Shown one piece after another: positions 31,916 through 44,981 of a stretch of DNA of 64,000 bases. Under the pieces are notes generated by a model. The model was not told where the DNA came from and did not search any database. It saw only the letters and a program-made list of their open reading frames with translations. Both the position numbers and the translations under genes were made by a program. The number at the start of each line of letters is the position of its first letter. Position 1 is the stretch's first letter. The stretch is from Arcuatula senhousia. Its lineage: Eukaryota; Mollusca; Bivalvia; Mytilida; Mytilidae. The DNA lies in NCBI GenBank assembly GCA_963971305.1, contig OZ020304.1:19016103-19080102 (forward strand), given 5' to 3'.

Positions 31916-33549
31916 TGGCGGTTAAGGTTAATGTGGACAGCTATACTGAAAACAAATCTGTCATTAAACATTTGATTTTATGGTCTAAAATGAAACATGT
32001 TATTACTATCCTTTATTTAAAATGAAAATAAGGATAGGTCATCATGCTCGTTTTTGCAATATAAGTGGTTAAAGTATGCCTGAATTACAATAGATTATAG
32101 AGGAAAGGACAAATTTTAGGCATAAAATCATGTCTCAGAAAAAATCCTTACAGTAGGATCTTGTTTTTATTTTGTCAAAAGTTATATTTTTACCTATATA
32201 TTAAAATAAAACAGAGAAAACAAGGGGTCACCAGCCGTAAGATTTTTGTCTACTATTCAATTCCATTGTAAATTAAGGGTAATTTTGAAGTGAGTTATCT
32301 CCCTTGCTTTTATCAAAAATTGCGTTATTCAAGAAACGATTGATGCAATTCTTGAACAATTGAATTTTTATTACTCATTTCAATAAATTCAAATATTCTA
32401 TTTTTTAATAATTGACTTTATAGACACTGGTCTTAAATATTGCATTTCTTAAGGTACAAAAGTCACGTGACACCTGTCTGCATTAACCTTAAATCTTTAT
32501 TCAGACGTCCTATCAAAAGATGCGTCTACGATAGTTTTTATAAACTGATTTAGATGGTCTAAAACTCGGTCCTTAAGTGGAACTGTTTAAGTATCAATTA
32601 TCAAATTGATCAAATTAACTGCCGAAATGTAAGATTTACATAGGATTGATGCCAACAAGAATTAATTAAGAAAATAATAAAATTTTAAATGCCAAAATAT
32701 ATTGTAATATATTATAATTATACTATTAATCTCATTGTTTTTTAATTGAAAGCATTGAATAATATTGAATAATATTTTTTTTTTTAAAAATGCATGAGAT
32801 TCATGCATATACCATTCCTATTGACTTCATTTAGCGTAGCTTGGGTTTAATATTGACCGAGGCAGGGGTCCAGGGGGCTGCCGCTGAAGCCCCCTGCCGG
32901 AAAAAAATATGTGATTTTACGTATGAAACCAACAGATTTTATGATGTCAATAAGTCATTTTCATAAGAGACTAACAAAAAGCTTATAATTAAAAGAAATA
33001 TTTGAGTCAGAATATTTCCCTCTTTAAACATTAATTTAACTGATTTTGTTGAAGTGTAAAATTTAGGTATGAATGTGGCATACCTTGACTTAAAATCATA
33101 TATAACTTTCGTTCATCGATGAACAGTATTTTTATAATCATGAAAGTTATCCGACACAGCGCCAAAACAAACTGGTTTAAATTTCATTCGCATGTGTCTG
33201 TCCTCAGCAAGTAATCTTTGTCACAAAAGGTTATGTTTGTCTTTAACTTCATCTTTGATCATCTTTAGTGTTATAGTTTTCACTCCAAGGAACACGCGAA
33301 TCGATCCAGGTAATTTTTACTAAGACTTTATTGTATAGGCGAATAGAGTCTATAGATATAGAGTCTATAGATTTTTACTAACAATTTTTTTCAAACCCCT
33401 AATTTTATGTCGTATAGAAAGCTGCAGTGGATCATTAACAATTTATTAACAATTGGTGTCAATGGGGAAATGTTTAAGTTCCAATGGTTCGACGATTCAA
33501 TAGTTTGACGAACGTGAAATTTATATTTCGAACGAGCGCAGCCTTAATG
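31916..33549. other. Noncoding DNA, unit 2 copy of 22331-24009
   Basis: No gene. It includes the PLE 3' fragment (32623-32819) and the GC-rich hairpin (about 32860-32900). It lacks the ~50 bp present at 22880-22930. Confidence 0.6.
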
Positions 33550-34026
33550 ATTTTTAAGAAAAGTTATTTCATTCGATTTGCTTTGATAATGATAAAGTTA
33601 ATGCAGCTGATTATAAGAGAAATCTTTGGCGGAATTTTGTAACAATTACCTGGATTGATTCGCCTGTTCCTATGAGTGGTTTTGCTCTGTCCAGAAAGGA
33701 GGTATTTCGTATTTTGGATCTGGGACCACTGATAAGAAAAGGCCAAGCAGGGTTCACTAATCACATTAAAGGCGGCTGGCAGTCAAATTAGTCCACTTTG
33801 TCAGTTGTGTGAAAAAAGCGACGAAGATATTGAACATTTCTTGTTGGATTGTAAAGCAACAGATCATGTAAGAAGTTCTTGTATTGACTCACTTCGCTCC
33901 ATTATTAGGAGTATAGACATTGCGTTAGAAAATGTGATATGTCATTACCAGCAAAAGAAGTATCTGATTCAGATTCTACTGGATATATCGCATGGATCCG
34001 TCATTTCCCATTATTCTGCAATCTGA
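33550..34026 (+). pseudogene. LINE C-terminal zinc-knuckle fragment, unit 2 copy
   Basis: Duplicate of 24010-24490, differing by one residue (Gly to Cys) in the 73-residue frame that contains DIEHFLLDCKATDHVR. Confidence 0.55.
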
Positions 34027-34760
34027 CATTAGTTTGAAGATTGAAGCTGTATCTCGATGTCTTGTGTATGCTCTACATAGAGAGATGTAGACAATTGAAG
34101 TTGACATTTTAGTATCTAGCGACAGTACAGTATGTCAGTCAGTGAGGGGGGAAGAGTTTATTAATATAGCCTTATCCCTGTATGTGAAGGGTTGTTATAT
34201 TTTTTATTTTATATTTTAGTATATTAAGCCCCTATCTTCAGCTCGTCCCTCGTTCTATTGGTTCTATTTTTATACCTGCCATCAGGGTTACCACTATAGC
34301 TGTAAATTATCTGAGTGCTAAAGTAGTTTTATACCCATATATGCATCAGCTTAGTGGTGGTGATCTAAGTGTCTCTTTTTGTATATTCCATATAAATTAA
34401 TTGATGTTAGATCTTAATAAAATACCTGTTTTATTAATAGTACTACATGTTTGTTTGATCATATAGAATTATTTCAAGTGTAGAGAAACTGAACTCATAT
34501 AAGCACAATTTAATTTTAGATTTTAGACTTTTTCATTTTTTTATAATTTTATATAGAAACATGATAACCCATATAAGCACAATTAAATACATTTTTTTTA
34601 GATTTTAACCTTTACCATATTATATTTTATTTTTTATCTGATAACATGATAATCTTAATTCTACAAAGTATCCTTATTTACTTTCATTATTAGTAAGATA
34701 CCTATTTCTTATTAAGAGCAATACTGATGACAGCTATTTAAATAATATTAACTTTCCAGG

Positions 34761-35119
34761 TGTATGCGCTATTCTGCTCGTGAGGCAGATAGCTAACCAA
34801 GTGTTATACGGGGGCTAATTGAACGACAAATTCCGGGGAACCATCATTTATTAACCACGATGTATACAGCAGGGTAAATTAACTGTGCGTTTGGTGGATC
34901 TTAACTGGAAACACGAGAGAGAATCCTGTGATACATGTCCTCACGTTGAAATTCAAACCGGAAGAGAGCATGAAATCGTAAAAACATGTGGAACAATCCC
35001 GGGGAAGTTACATAAAAACAGCAATATGGAACCGATCAATAAGAATGTTAAATTGACACAATCTAAAACGGTAATTAATATCCAATAAGTCCTGGATAAA
35101 TATTTGTAATGGAATTACA
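34761..35119 (-). repeat. Inverted copy of the BEL/Pao LTR (unit 2)
   Basis: Same arrangement as 25228-25586, the partner arm being 35413-35785. Confidence 0.75.
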
Positions 35120-35412
35120 GTACACTCCCCGCCAAATATCCCACGTGGATATTTCTCAAATTTTCTACAAAACACAGATGAAAATCAATCGATTCCAATA
35201 TCTAAAGATAAATCGCCTAGGCCTGACACTAGCTTTTTTGAAAAGCTAATCTTGTAACACACTACACTGCATATGTTAATAATATTAACACACTACACTG
35301 CATAGCGTCCATTCATATAAGATATAAAGCATAGCATACTAGCGAATATATACATGTATATATAGTGTAAAAGTTAAGATTACATAATACAAAACCCCTA
35401 AAGCGCATGTAC

Positions 35413-35785
35413 TGTAATTCCATTACAAATATTTATCCAGGACTTATTGGATATTAATTACCGTTTTTAGATTGTGTCAATTTAACACGTCTTTTTATTC
35501 TTATTGATCGGTTCCGTATTGCTGTTTTTATGTAACTTCCCCAGGATGTCCACATGTTTTTACGATTTCAGGCTCTCTTCCAGCTTGGATTTCAACGTGA
35601 GGACATGTATCACAGGATTCTCTCTCGTGTTTCCAGTTAAGATCCACCAAACGCACAGTTAATTTACCCTGCTGTAAACATCTTGGTTGATAAATGATGG
35701 TTCCCCGGAATTTGTCGTTCAATGAGCCCCCGTTTAACATTTGGTTAGCTATCTGCCTCACGGGCAGAATAGTAAATTAACTGCA
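35413..35785 (+). repeat. Probable 5' LTR of the BEL/Pao element (unit 2)
   Basis: Equivalent to 25881-26253 and the same length (373 bp), with TG...CA termini. TGGTTGGTAAAC begins two bases after it. Confidence 0.55.
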
Positions 35786-35853
35786 CCTGGTTGGTAAACA
35801 TCTCTCGGGGCACCGTTGTACGACTTGCCGGGTCAACACAGCATCGCCATACA

Positions 35854-37362
35854 ATGAATCCTGACGACGACCAGATGTCAACCACGTCCAGAACACGGAC
35901 ACTCACACCAAAAGGAGAGGACCAGTACGTGCAGAGGAGAGACAATCTGTCACTAGATGTCGAGCTCCTTTGGTCCATGTGTAACGCTATGTTACTGGAG
36001 ACCGACAACCCACCAGCGGAGGCTAGAAAATGCCTGGAACTTGAACAAAAGGTTGTCCAAGCCTTCACAGGATACAACAGGCTGTGCGAGGAATACCTCG
36101 GATTTGTAAAAGGCCAAAGGACAACACTGGCCAACCAAGATCTAGACGTCATAGCTCCAGTTATTGACGTCCGTCAGCGAATGTATGAATCGGCCATAGC
36201 CAACCTTCATGAAGTGCTAGGCCAGACCAGCATGGCTAGATCCGTTAAATCCAAACGGTCAAGGACAAATAGCGAGACCAGTTCTCGTATTTCAAATACA
36301 TCAAACCTGGCTAAAAAGACACGAGCCAAAGCAGAGGCGGCAAAAGCAGCAATCGCCTTTGCCGAAAAACAAACACTCATGGCCAAACAAGAAGCGGAAC
36401 TCCAAGAAAGAGCTTCTCGGGATTCTTCCCGTATAAAAGCCGAAAAAGTCGAAGTGGAGCAAGAAGCCATTCGACAAAAGGTCGAAGTGGAGCAAAAAGC
36501 CATTCGACAAAAAGTCGAAGTGGAGCAAGTCGCCATTCGCCGAAAGGCCGAAATGGAACAGGAGACCATGAGGCGGAAAACACAAATGGAAGAGGAGGCC
36601 GCCATGCGAGAAGCCGAAGTCACCCGAAGACATGCTGAAATCAAAGCAGAAATGACTCTTCTGGAAGTTCAGCGACAAGCAGCCAAGCTAGAGGCCGAGG
36701 CCCGAGTTCTAGAGCAGGAGGACGATATAGAAAAAGATTTAGATGATCCACTTCCGGTTCAGACCGAAGACCCGCTAAAACGGGTTCAGGACTATGTCCA
36801 GCAACACAGTGTTCACAGCGAAGAGGATAATCGGTTGCAAGACGTGGGTTACCACGTACCTTCTACATAACCGACTAACACAACTCGCTTTGCCCGTTCT
36901 GTACACTCGGAACTGGGCCCTTCCGGAGGCAGCACTCAACAACAGCTAGATACGACTAAAGCCGTCACATTTAATCAGCAATCTTCATGTCACTCGCCGA
37001 TTGGAGAATTTGGACTGCCGTCAGCTGCATCCACGCCAATGAACGAACATGGACATATAAATCCAGCTACCAAAACACAGACTTCCGGTTTATCTGGGCT
37101 CAACACCAATGCATCAGCCTTTACGCATGAACAAGACTATCCCATGCTTAGGCCGTCAAGCCCTGTGGACATAACACAACCCACATCTGGTTATCGGGAT
37201 ACGGGTTCCGACCCGACGCCCGCTATAAGAAAATTTCTATTGAGAAAGGATCTTATATTTTCCCGACTCAGTTCCTTTAATGACAAACCTGAGTCATACC
37301 ATATTTGGAAGTCAAGCTTTGACAGTGTGATAAAAGGACTAGACGTCTCAGATTCGGAGTAG
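35854..37362 (+). pseudogene. BEL/Pao gag-like protein, unit 2
   Basis: The frame from ATG 35854 has the same TAA (36868) and TAG (37360) as unit 1. The coiled-coil heptad-like repeats of KVEVEQxAIR lie at about 36440-36560. Six residues differ from unit 1 across the 359-residue open stretch, which includes non-ATG codons upstream. Confidence 0.7.
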
Positions 37363-37928
37363 CTAGACTTGCTAGTAAAGTGGTTGGGAACTGAATCCTC
37401 AAAGCACGCGGTCAGTATCCGCGCATCCAACGCCGACAATCCAGCTCGAGGTCTACAACGCCTCTGGCAAAGGCTCGATGAGCGATATGGCTGCCCAGAG
37501 ATGATAGAAGCTTCTCTAAAATCGAAGCTAGCCGATTTCCCGAAACTTACAAATAAAGATAACAAACGTCTTTACGAGCTGTCAGACATCCTCTTGGAAA
37601 TCGAGTACGTTAAGGAGAAGCCTAAGCTCAAAAATCTGTTAAGCTATTTCGACTCATCATCGGGAATTAAACCCATTGTTACTTTACTGCCATTTGGCTT
37701 ACAAGAAAAATGGACATCACGAGCAGTTAGGTATACGAGCAACATTCAACCTCCTTTCCTCCCTTTACGGAGTTCTCCGCATTTATAAGGGAGATCAGTA
37801 GAATCAGGAACAATCCAGGGTTTACTTACGACAAGGAACCTGCCATTTCCACTCAAAAAGGGAGTTCGGCAAGGACTACATCTAAGCCCCAGGCTAAAAT
37901 CAGTGTTCATAAAACCGAAACATCGAAC
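37363..37928 (+). pseudogene. BEL/Pao gag C-terminal region, unit 2
   Basis: A 139-residue open stretch (37369-37788) reads LVKWLGTESSKHAVSIRAS ... LQRLWQRLDERYGCPEMIEA ... PIVTLLPFGLQEKWTSRAV. The arrangement is typical of the Pao DUF1759-like gag/capsid region. It shifts frame near 37735 relative to the downstream knuckle frame. Confidence 0.65.
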
Positions 37929-38972
37929 GTGAACCAAATATCAGACAAGCTTGAGAAGTGCATTTTACATGGAACCAAGCATTCATTAAACGACTGCCGT
38001 GGATTCCGTTCCAAGCCTATGGAGGAATGCAAATCCCTGCTCAAAGACAACAAAGTTTGTTTTAAATGCTGTGAGTCAACTAAGCATATAAGTCGGGATT
38101 GTCCCGTTAGTGTCTCGTGCAAAGAGTGTGGTAGTAAACAATATACCACGGCTCTTCATTTAAATAAAAACAAAACCTCATCCCAGTCAGGGTCACAACC
38201 CGCACAAAACAACGGCGGGGAGTCAGGACGTACAAACAGTGCTACTACCTTTAACACGGTCAACTCATCATGCACCGAAATTTGTAAAGAGTATGGTGGT
38301 AAATCTTGTGCAAAAATACTGCTAGTTAATGTGTTTCACAAGGACCATCTAGGAAACATAAAGAAGATGTACGCCATAATTGACGACCAGAGCAATAGGT
38401 CTTTAGCTTCTCCTGAGTTCTTTCAATATTTCAATGAACGGGATGTTCCCGAAACATATACGCTTTCCACTTGCTCTGGAAAGATCACAACTTCTGGAAG
38501 ACGGGGGAAGGACTTTATTGTGATTGTGACAGCAGTTCATGGCAGTGACCCTCTAGAACTACCAATCCTTATAGAATGTGACAACATACCCGACAACAGG
38601 AATGAAATCCCGACACCGGATATTGCCAACAAACATCCTCACTTAGGAGAGATAGCAAAACACCTATCGCCATTGGATGAAAGTTGCGGTATCATGCTCC
38701 TTATAGGACGGGATTTACCGGAAGCTCATCATGTCCATGACCAAAAGCTTGGACCCTTAAAAGCTCCATACGCCCAACGACTCAAACTTGGCTGGGTCGT
38801 AGTGGGTGAGGCATGTCTAGACAAGCAGCATGCTCCAACTGAAATCAATGTTTTTAGGACATTCGTATCAACTTCCGGTCGCCCACTGGTTTTCAAACCG
38901 TGTGAAAACAATTCCCGAAGGACAACTGAGGACAAGACGTCTTTGTTAGGACCCCCGATGATGATAAGCTAG
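37929..38972 (+). pseudogene. BEL/Pao zinc-knuckle and protease region, unit 2
   Basis: 347 residues with the same domains as 28397-29440 and six substitutions. The stretch is open from its first knuckle through DDQSNRSLAS to the TAG at 38970. Confidence 0.75.
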
Positions 38973-40352
38973 GGATGTCCCACGATGACATGCTGTTCAT
39001 GAAACAGATGGACGACGAATTCGTAAGAGACGACACAGGAAGCTGGGTTGCACCCTTGCCTTTCCGAGCTACGAGGCCGTTCAAAGAGCGAAAATGTTGG
39101 ACACTAGTCTAAAGAAAAACCCTGTGAAGAAGTCACACTTCATGGAATTTATGGGAAACATTTTGGACAACAACCACGCGGAGTTTGCTCCATTGTTAAA
39201 GGAAAATGAGGAATGCTGGTACCTGCCACTCTTTGGTGTCTATCACCCGAAGAATTCCGATAAGATTCGGGGTGTCTTTGATTCGTCAGCGAAGTAAAAC
39301 GGAATCTCTTTGAACAACGTCTTGTTGACAGGTCCAGACCTAACCAACAGTTTGCTAGGTGTTCTTGTACGCTTCCGCAGGGAAAAGATCGCCGTAACAG
39401 CCGATGTGCAGCACATGTTCCATTGTTTCGTGGTTCGAGAAGACCATCGGAATTACCTACGTTTCCTGTGGTATAAGGATAACAACCCAGACAAAGAGCT
39501 CATAGAGTACCGTATGCGAGTCCATGTATTCGGGAATAGCCCGTCACCAGCGCGGTTGCTACTCTAGGTCTAAGGAAAGCAGCCATGGAATCCGAGGCCA
39601 AATACGGTAGTCACGTACCGAACTTCATCATTCATGACTTCTATGTAGACACCGGTTTGACCTCTTGTGCAACACCAGAAGGGGCAGTTACGCTCATGAA
39701 GGACACCCAGAATGCTTTAATGGAATATGGGAATCTGCGACTACACAAGTTCGCATCTAACAGCCCTGAAGTGATGGCCGCACTTCCTCCAACTGACCTG
39801 GCTAGCAACCTCAAAGACTTGGACGCAGACGATAAGCCTCATCAGAGAAGCCTCGGTCTGATATGGGACGTCAACACTGACAACTTTCTTTTCCAACTAT
39901 CTACGGACGATAAACCAGTCACACGAAGAGGGATACTCTCCACAATCAATAGTATCTTCGATCCACTCGGATTTCTGGCTCCCGTAATTATTCACGGGAA
40001 ACTCTTGCTCAGGATGCTAGTATCAGAGACAATAGACGTGGATCAGCCCGTACGATCGGACGAATTGGTCATAGAATGGGAGAACTGGAGGGACTCTCTA
40101 CACGAAATTGAGAATCTACGCATTCCACGCACCTACGCGGCAAACCTCAACAAAGCCAACAGAAGGGAACTACACGTTTTTTCCGATGCGTCAGAAAAGG
40201 CCATTGCAGCCGTCGTGTACCTAAGAACCGTTGAAACGGTTGGGAAACCACAAATCGGATTTGTTCTCGGAAAGACTAAAGTGGCGCCAATAAGCGGCCG
40301 AAACAATTGCTTAACGTTTGGTCGGAGGCTACAGAAAACCAATACACTCTAA
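38973..40352 (+). pseudogene. BEL/Pao reverse transcriptase and RNase H, unit 2
   Basis: Blocks in shifting frames: CWYLPLFGVYHPKN, RGVFDSSAK-stop-[21 protein letters not shown] (motif A), [11 protein letters not shown] (motif B), IIHDFYVDTGLTS (catalytic YVD-, with D-T where YVDD is usual), HQRSLGLIWD, INSIFDPLGFLAPV, and the RNase H start HVFSDASEKAIAAVV. Frames change near 39565 and 40300. The YVDT instead of YVDD would by itself impair polymerase function. Confidence 0.8.
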
Positions 40353-40399
40353 TTGATCCCGAAACGGACAAAGAAATCCGACCTGTCGTCAGAGTTGCT

Positions 40400-42010
40400 A
40401 AAACTTGTACTACGGATCGATAACCAACTTGGGAAGAACGATTTTCGAACTTTTCATCATGGTCAAAATTGACTCAGTTCGTTGCTGTTCTAAAAGCTGC
40501 AGCCCGCAAATATGGGCATAAATCCGCATTTATGTGCCTACCTGTTGATGTTCGCAAAGACGCTGAGCTCTTCGTCATCAAGGAAGTTCAATCCCGTACA
40601 TTTAGCGAGGAGATCGATTGTCTCATACATTCGGAGCCAGTTCCGCGTAAAAGTGCGATTTCTAAACTCAATCCCATCTTGGACGAACTCAAACTTCTAA
40701 GAGTAGGTGGACGCATCGTCAAATCAGATCTACCATTGAGGGAAAAGCTTCATCTAGTAATTCCAGGTCGTCATCATATCGCCGACTTACTCGTCCGACA
40801 TTTCCATCACCAAGTGAAACACCAGGGACGACACTTCACTTCAAGGAGCCATTCGAGCCGCAGGATTCTGGATAGTAGGCGCTAAACGGACCATCTCCTC
40901 CGTACTTCATAATCGTGTCTTGTGTCGTAAACTACGAGGCAAACAGGAATCTCAAATCATGGCCGACTTGCCCGCAGATCGTCTTGAACCATCGCCGCCA
41001 TTTACCAATGTTGGAGTTGACGCCTTCGGACCTTGGGAAGTGGTAGTCCGCAAAACACGTGGTGGACTCGCAGAGGCCAAAAGATGGACCATACTCTTTA
41101 CCTGCTTGGTGACAAGAGCAGTCCATATTGAAATCGTAGACGAGATGAGTTCTTCAGCCTTCATTAATGCTATGACCCGTTTCACATCGATCCGCGGGAA
41201 AGTGAAAACCTTCCGGTCTGACCGTGGAACCAACTTCGTCGGTGCTATTGACAAAATAGGAGTTGACGCAATCAACGTCGAAGACAACCAACTACGGAAA
41301 CATCTTCTTGATTCTGGAACCGTGTGGATATTCAACGCAACCCATTCGTCTCACATAGGTGGTGCTTGGGAACGGATGATCGGGATCACTTGGAGGATTC
41401 TTGATTCTATGCTTCTCGAAAATCCAGGACGGACCTTAACACACGACGTGTTAAACACATTCATGGCGGAGGCGTGTGCCATCATCAACTCTCGACCACT
41501 TGTTCCAGTTTCATCGGACTCTGAAAACCCGCTCATCTTGACACCCTCTATGCTATTGACGCAAAATTACAAATACCAAAACGCGGGTATAAACGGTTAA
41601 TTTGGATATGCTATATATCGATATTTCAAGGAGTAAAATCAGACTATGTCTTTTCCCTCGACTCTGGGGAATCATTTTCCAAACAGGATCTTTGTCTAGC
41701 GGAGTGGAGACACGTTGGTGCCCTCTCGAACATGTTCTGGTCCAGATGGCGCAAGGAATATTTATCCTTACTTCAACAACGGAGGAAGTGGACAGAGCCA
41801 CAGAAAGACATTATCGTTGGAGATGTGGTTCTTATCCGTGGTAAGAACTTAGATCGTAACAATTGGCCCACAGGGCTCGTGACCGACGTCTTCAAGAGCG
41901 AGGATGGACACACCAGAAAAGCTGAAGTGCGTGTCATCGTAGACGGGAAACCCGCATCTTATACTCGACCGATAGTCGACATGATTCTTCTAGTGGATGG
42001 TAGCTTGTGA
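40400..42010 (+). pseudogene. BEL/Pao integrase and C-terminal domain, unit 2 only
   Basis: The zinc-binding HHIADLLVRHFHHQVKHQG (about 40770) is followed, after a shift, by a long open stretch 40920-41600. This holds the DDE core: VDAFGPW (about 41018), RSDRGTNFV (about 41215) and GGAWERMI (about 41360). INSRPL and LTPSMLL follow, as in Pao elements. A frame change near 41600 leads to SLSNMFWSRWRKEYL-type sequence and the DUF5641-like tail GDVVLIRGKNLDRNNWPTG, ending at 42010. All three catalytic acidic residues are present. Confidence 0.85.
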
Positions 42011-44749
42011 TTCTCTACATGGAACTTTTCCAGTGTACATGTGACTGTCTAAACATAGTCAATACTTGAAGTTGACCCGTCTGGGTCCATTGTAAGGAAC
42101 ACGTCGTTCCTTCCCATGCCGTGCGTGGCAACGTTGGAGCAACAGATCTACTCTTCCCATTGGGCAACGCTGGAAGCCATACAACGATGGATCTCCAGAA
42201 CAACAGCCATTGGATCGTTCTCCGAACTTTACATGTGAATATATTTTGGAATTTATGTGATATTCATTTACCTTTTCTATGTCAGTTTTATATATTGATT
42301 GTAAGAACCGTTTTCAAGTTATTTTTTTTAATGAACGATTAAAACAATCATTTCAACATATTTCATTAATCATGACATGTTCAAATTACAAAATCTTTGA
42401 ATCTTTCTCGGTTGATCCGTCCGTAGTAGTTCCGTCCCCTGGATGATCCGGCCTCTTGTACTTATAGTTGATCCGTCACATTTTTAATACAGTGAAGCTT
42501 ACATATAGTAATTTTATTCACGATAGAAAAAGCTTTTTAAAATTACTTAGATCTTTCTTGATAATGGTTATGATATAAAAATGAGAGTTCACTTTTTGCT
42601 AATTGGCTTTATAATAAGTTGGATCATGCCTTAGATTTAAAGTTCATTAATATGGAAAGGGGTAAGAATATTCGATTATGTAAGTCCACAGCTAGAAAAT
42701 CTTACTGATGTGTTTTTTTTTAAAGCGTTAATAGTTTGTTATTGAAACCTTCAACAATGAAACAATCGATCACTCTTGACAATGACACACAAATTACATG
42801 AATTAAGCAACAAAACATGGGAATAAGTCACATATGACAGAATGTTTTTCTCTAAGCCTACTAAAATGACATAAATGTACGTAAAAAACATGTTTGTCAA
42901 AAGAGGGATTAAACAAGTTAAAAGATCTTTTAGTTTTTGTTTCAGTTAATATTGTATCTTTATCATTTTTACAAAAAAAACTAACAGCCAAGGTCAAGTC
43001 AAATTAAATCGCTTTCAAACAGTTAAACTGTACGATGACCTCTAAAGATAGGTTGCACGATTCACGTCTTAAGTTGTGATTTATTTGTTGTCTTTTATAA
43101 ATATTGACTAGGCCCGGGATAAACAATACACACTTTAACAATCAAAAGTTATAAATAAGTCGTTATATCAATTTTATAAATAGCTTTAATTCTTCAGTAA
43201 TTATATAACTGATGCAGTCGCCTCGATACATACATTTAATGTATGTTTGTTTAAATGCACATTTATCAACTGAAATTAACTTTTTTAATATTTCAAATGT
43301 ATTCTAATAGCAATGTTAACAGATTTTAAACTCCAACTGTTGACATGGTAGATATTTAACTTTTTGCCTCCTTCGATTTTTATAAGTAGGTCATTCCATC
43401 ACGTCAATTTTCATAGACATCTTGTTCATATAATTTCAACTTCCTGTTAATCCGTATTTTCAAGCGCGGCCATCTCAAAATATTTACATATTCTGAATAG
43501 ACTTTTCTTTACGAAAAGAAGTTTTTGAGATTATGTGACATGTTTATACAAAACATTATTCAATTTTGTTATCAGAATTTGTTAAAGCTTTGAAAATATT
43601 TTTTGAAAGTAAACTAAGCGTAAAAAAACTTTACAGTTTTGAAACATACAAATTATTTATTTGGAAGGGAAGATCTCAAAATTTTACTTTCTTTCTCAAT
43701 ACAACGTACATTAATAACAGTCAAAGAGTAATTCGTAGATTTTTGAGAGGTGCCCAGATTAAAAGCATGGTTACAACCGTATTTACATATGTGTTTGCTG
43801 TCCTAACCATCTTTTAGTGGAATGACCTTGTGATCCAGTGTAAATATGGTGGTGGCATATGGTAATGTGACATTCAATCCCAGTATTCGGCATTATAACT
43901 TAAATTTTCTGGAACAGAACCGAATATATACTGGACCTGCACATAGATTTAATATATTTTTTTACATTTTCACGGCTGGTCATCTCCTCACTCAAAATAT
44001 TTTCTTATGAAAAGAATTCTGTGAGAAAAGCTTCCGGTTATTGTAGAGAAGAGGAAATACGTCCACTTCAAACTGTACATGAACGGCCTTTCATACATGT
44101 GTCACATTTGGAATGTTTTATTACATAGTTGTAGTGTATATCGAAAAAAGGGGAATGTCATGCAGTGTAAAAATGATTTTTACAATAACTTTAAGTCATC
44201 GGAATGTCAGTGGTAGCACTATCCGTTCTAATGTCATTTTCTGTGACTGAAGGAGTGGGAAATTTTGGACAAGAACTATTTCACGAGTCTTGTTTCGATG
44301 CTTTCCGTCAATTTGTAGCTGTTATTATTGGTACACTTACACCAGATGTTGCCCTAAACTGTTTCAAAAGAAGCGAAGTGTCTAAATTTGGCGTTTGGAG
44401 ATAAAATGACGAAAAAAAGTGAATATTATGAGAGAGAGGAATGATTGTGCGGGAGAAAATGCACTATGAGTGAGAAAACTACTTGTGAATGAATGAATGT
44501 GGTAAAATCAAAAGAAATGCTTAAATATAATACAAAATGATGTTAGTGCATTTCAAGGAACAACTTCTTATTATCAAACGAGACGTTCTCAATTTTTCAC
44601 AAGAAAAACGTAAATTTATCCATCTCAGTAGAAACTATAGCCAGAGTAGTGCCAATGGTCAAGAAGGATGACAAACAAAATCTTCAAACAACCACCCTAT
44701 TTCTTTCTTTGATAAGCTGTGAAGGAAGGTTTTAGTAATGAAACCTCTT
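42011..44749. other. No recognisable gene or LTR
   Basis: AT-rich DNA. Short open frames at 43566-43817 and 44204-44404 show no family motif and no codon pattern I can defend. I looked here for the BEL 3' LTR (TGTWATTCC...AACTGCA) and did not find it. Confidence 0.55.
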
Positions 44750-44981
44750 TATCCCTATTGTGTCTCACAACTTTGATGTGTTTTGTGTTACCAGACCCTT
44801 AGATCGCAATGGAAGAGGGAGGTTTGGCGCCATAAAGCTTGGTTCAACCCACCATTTCTTTTGAAATGGCTGTACCAAGTCAGGACTATTGCGCTCTTCA
44901 ATTTCTCTGGTATGTCTTGGCCTTTTCTTATTTGGTATATGAGATTGATCATCCCAGTTCGGTATTTCTGTTATTACCTTT
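44750..44981 (-). repeat. PLE pseudo-LTR copy, minus strand
   Basis: On the minus strand it starts AAAGGTAATAACAG and contains the structured motif with hairpin CCATTTC-AAAA-GAAATGG, one base pair longer than in the Naiad copies. It continues into GTTGTGAGACACAATAGGGA, as at 5280-5313. No PLE coding sequence adjoins it. Confidence 0.8.

Larger units (their letters stand above)
29941..39472 (+). repeat. Tandem segmental duplication, second unit (9,532 bp)
   Basis: At the junction TTTCCTGTGGT is joined to AAACAACCGT. In the source contexts CCTGTGGT continues as ATAAGGATAAC (39473 onward) and AAACAACC is preceded by TTTGG (20360). The two flanks share at most about one base at the join. This unit has an 8 bp tandem duplication at about 31319 not present in unit 1, and generally fewer disabling changes in the BEL gene. 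Confidence 0.95.
35413..42010 (+). mobile_element. BEL/Pao retrotransposon, most complete copy (unit 2)
   Basis: It runs from the probable 5' LTR (35413-35785, TGTAATTCC...TGCA) through gag, knuckles, protease region, RT, RNase H and integrase to the C-terminal tail at 42010. No 3' LTR was recognised in the next 2.7 kb. Several nonsense codons and frameshifts make it defective. Only the part before 39472 is duplicated in unit 1. Confidence 0.75.

Noticed and set aside
44204..44404. Short secreted-like peptide gene
   Set aside because: The start looks hydrophobic, but there is no splice or family evidence, and 66 codons is within chance in this composition.
42011..44749. 3' LTR of the BEL/Pao element
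   Set aside because: No segment matches the 373 bp candidate LTR in either orientation by eye.
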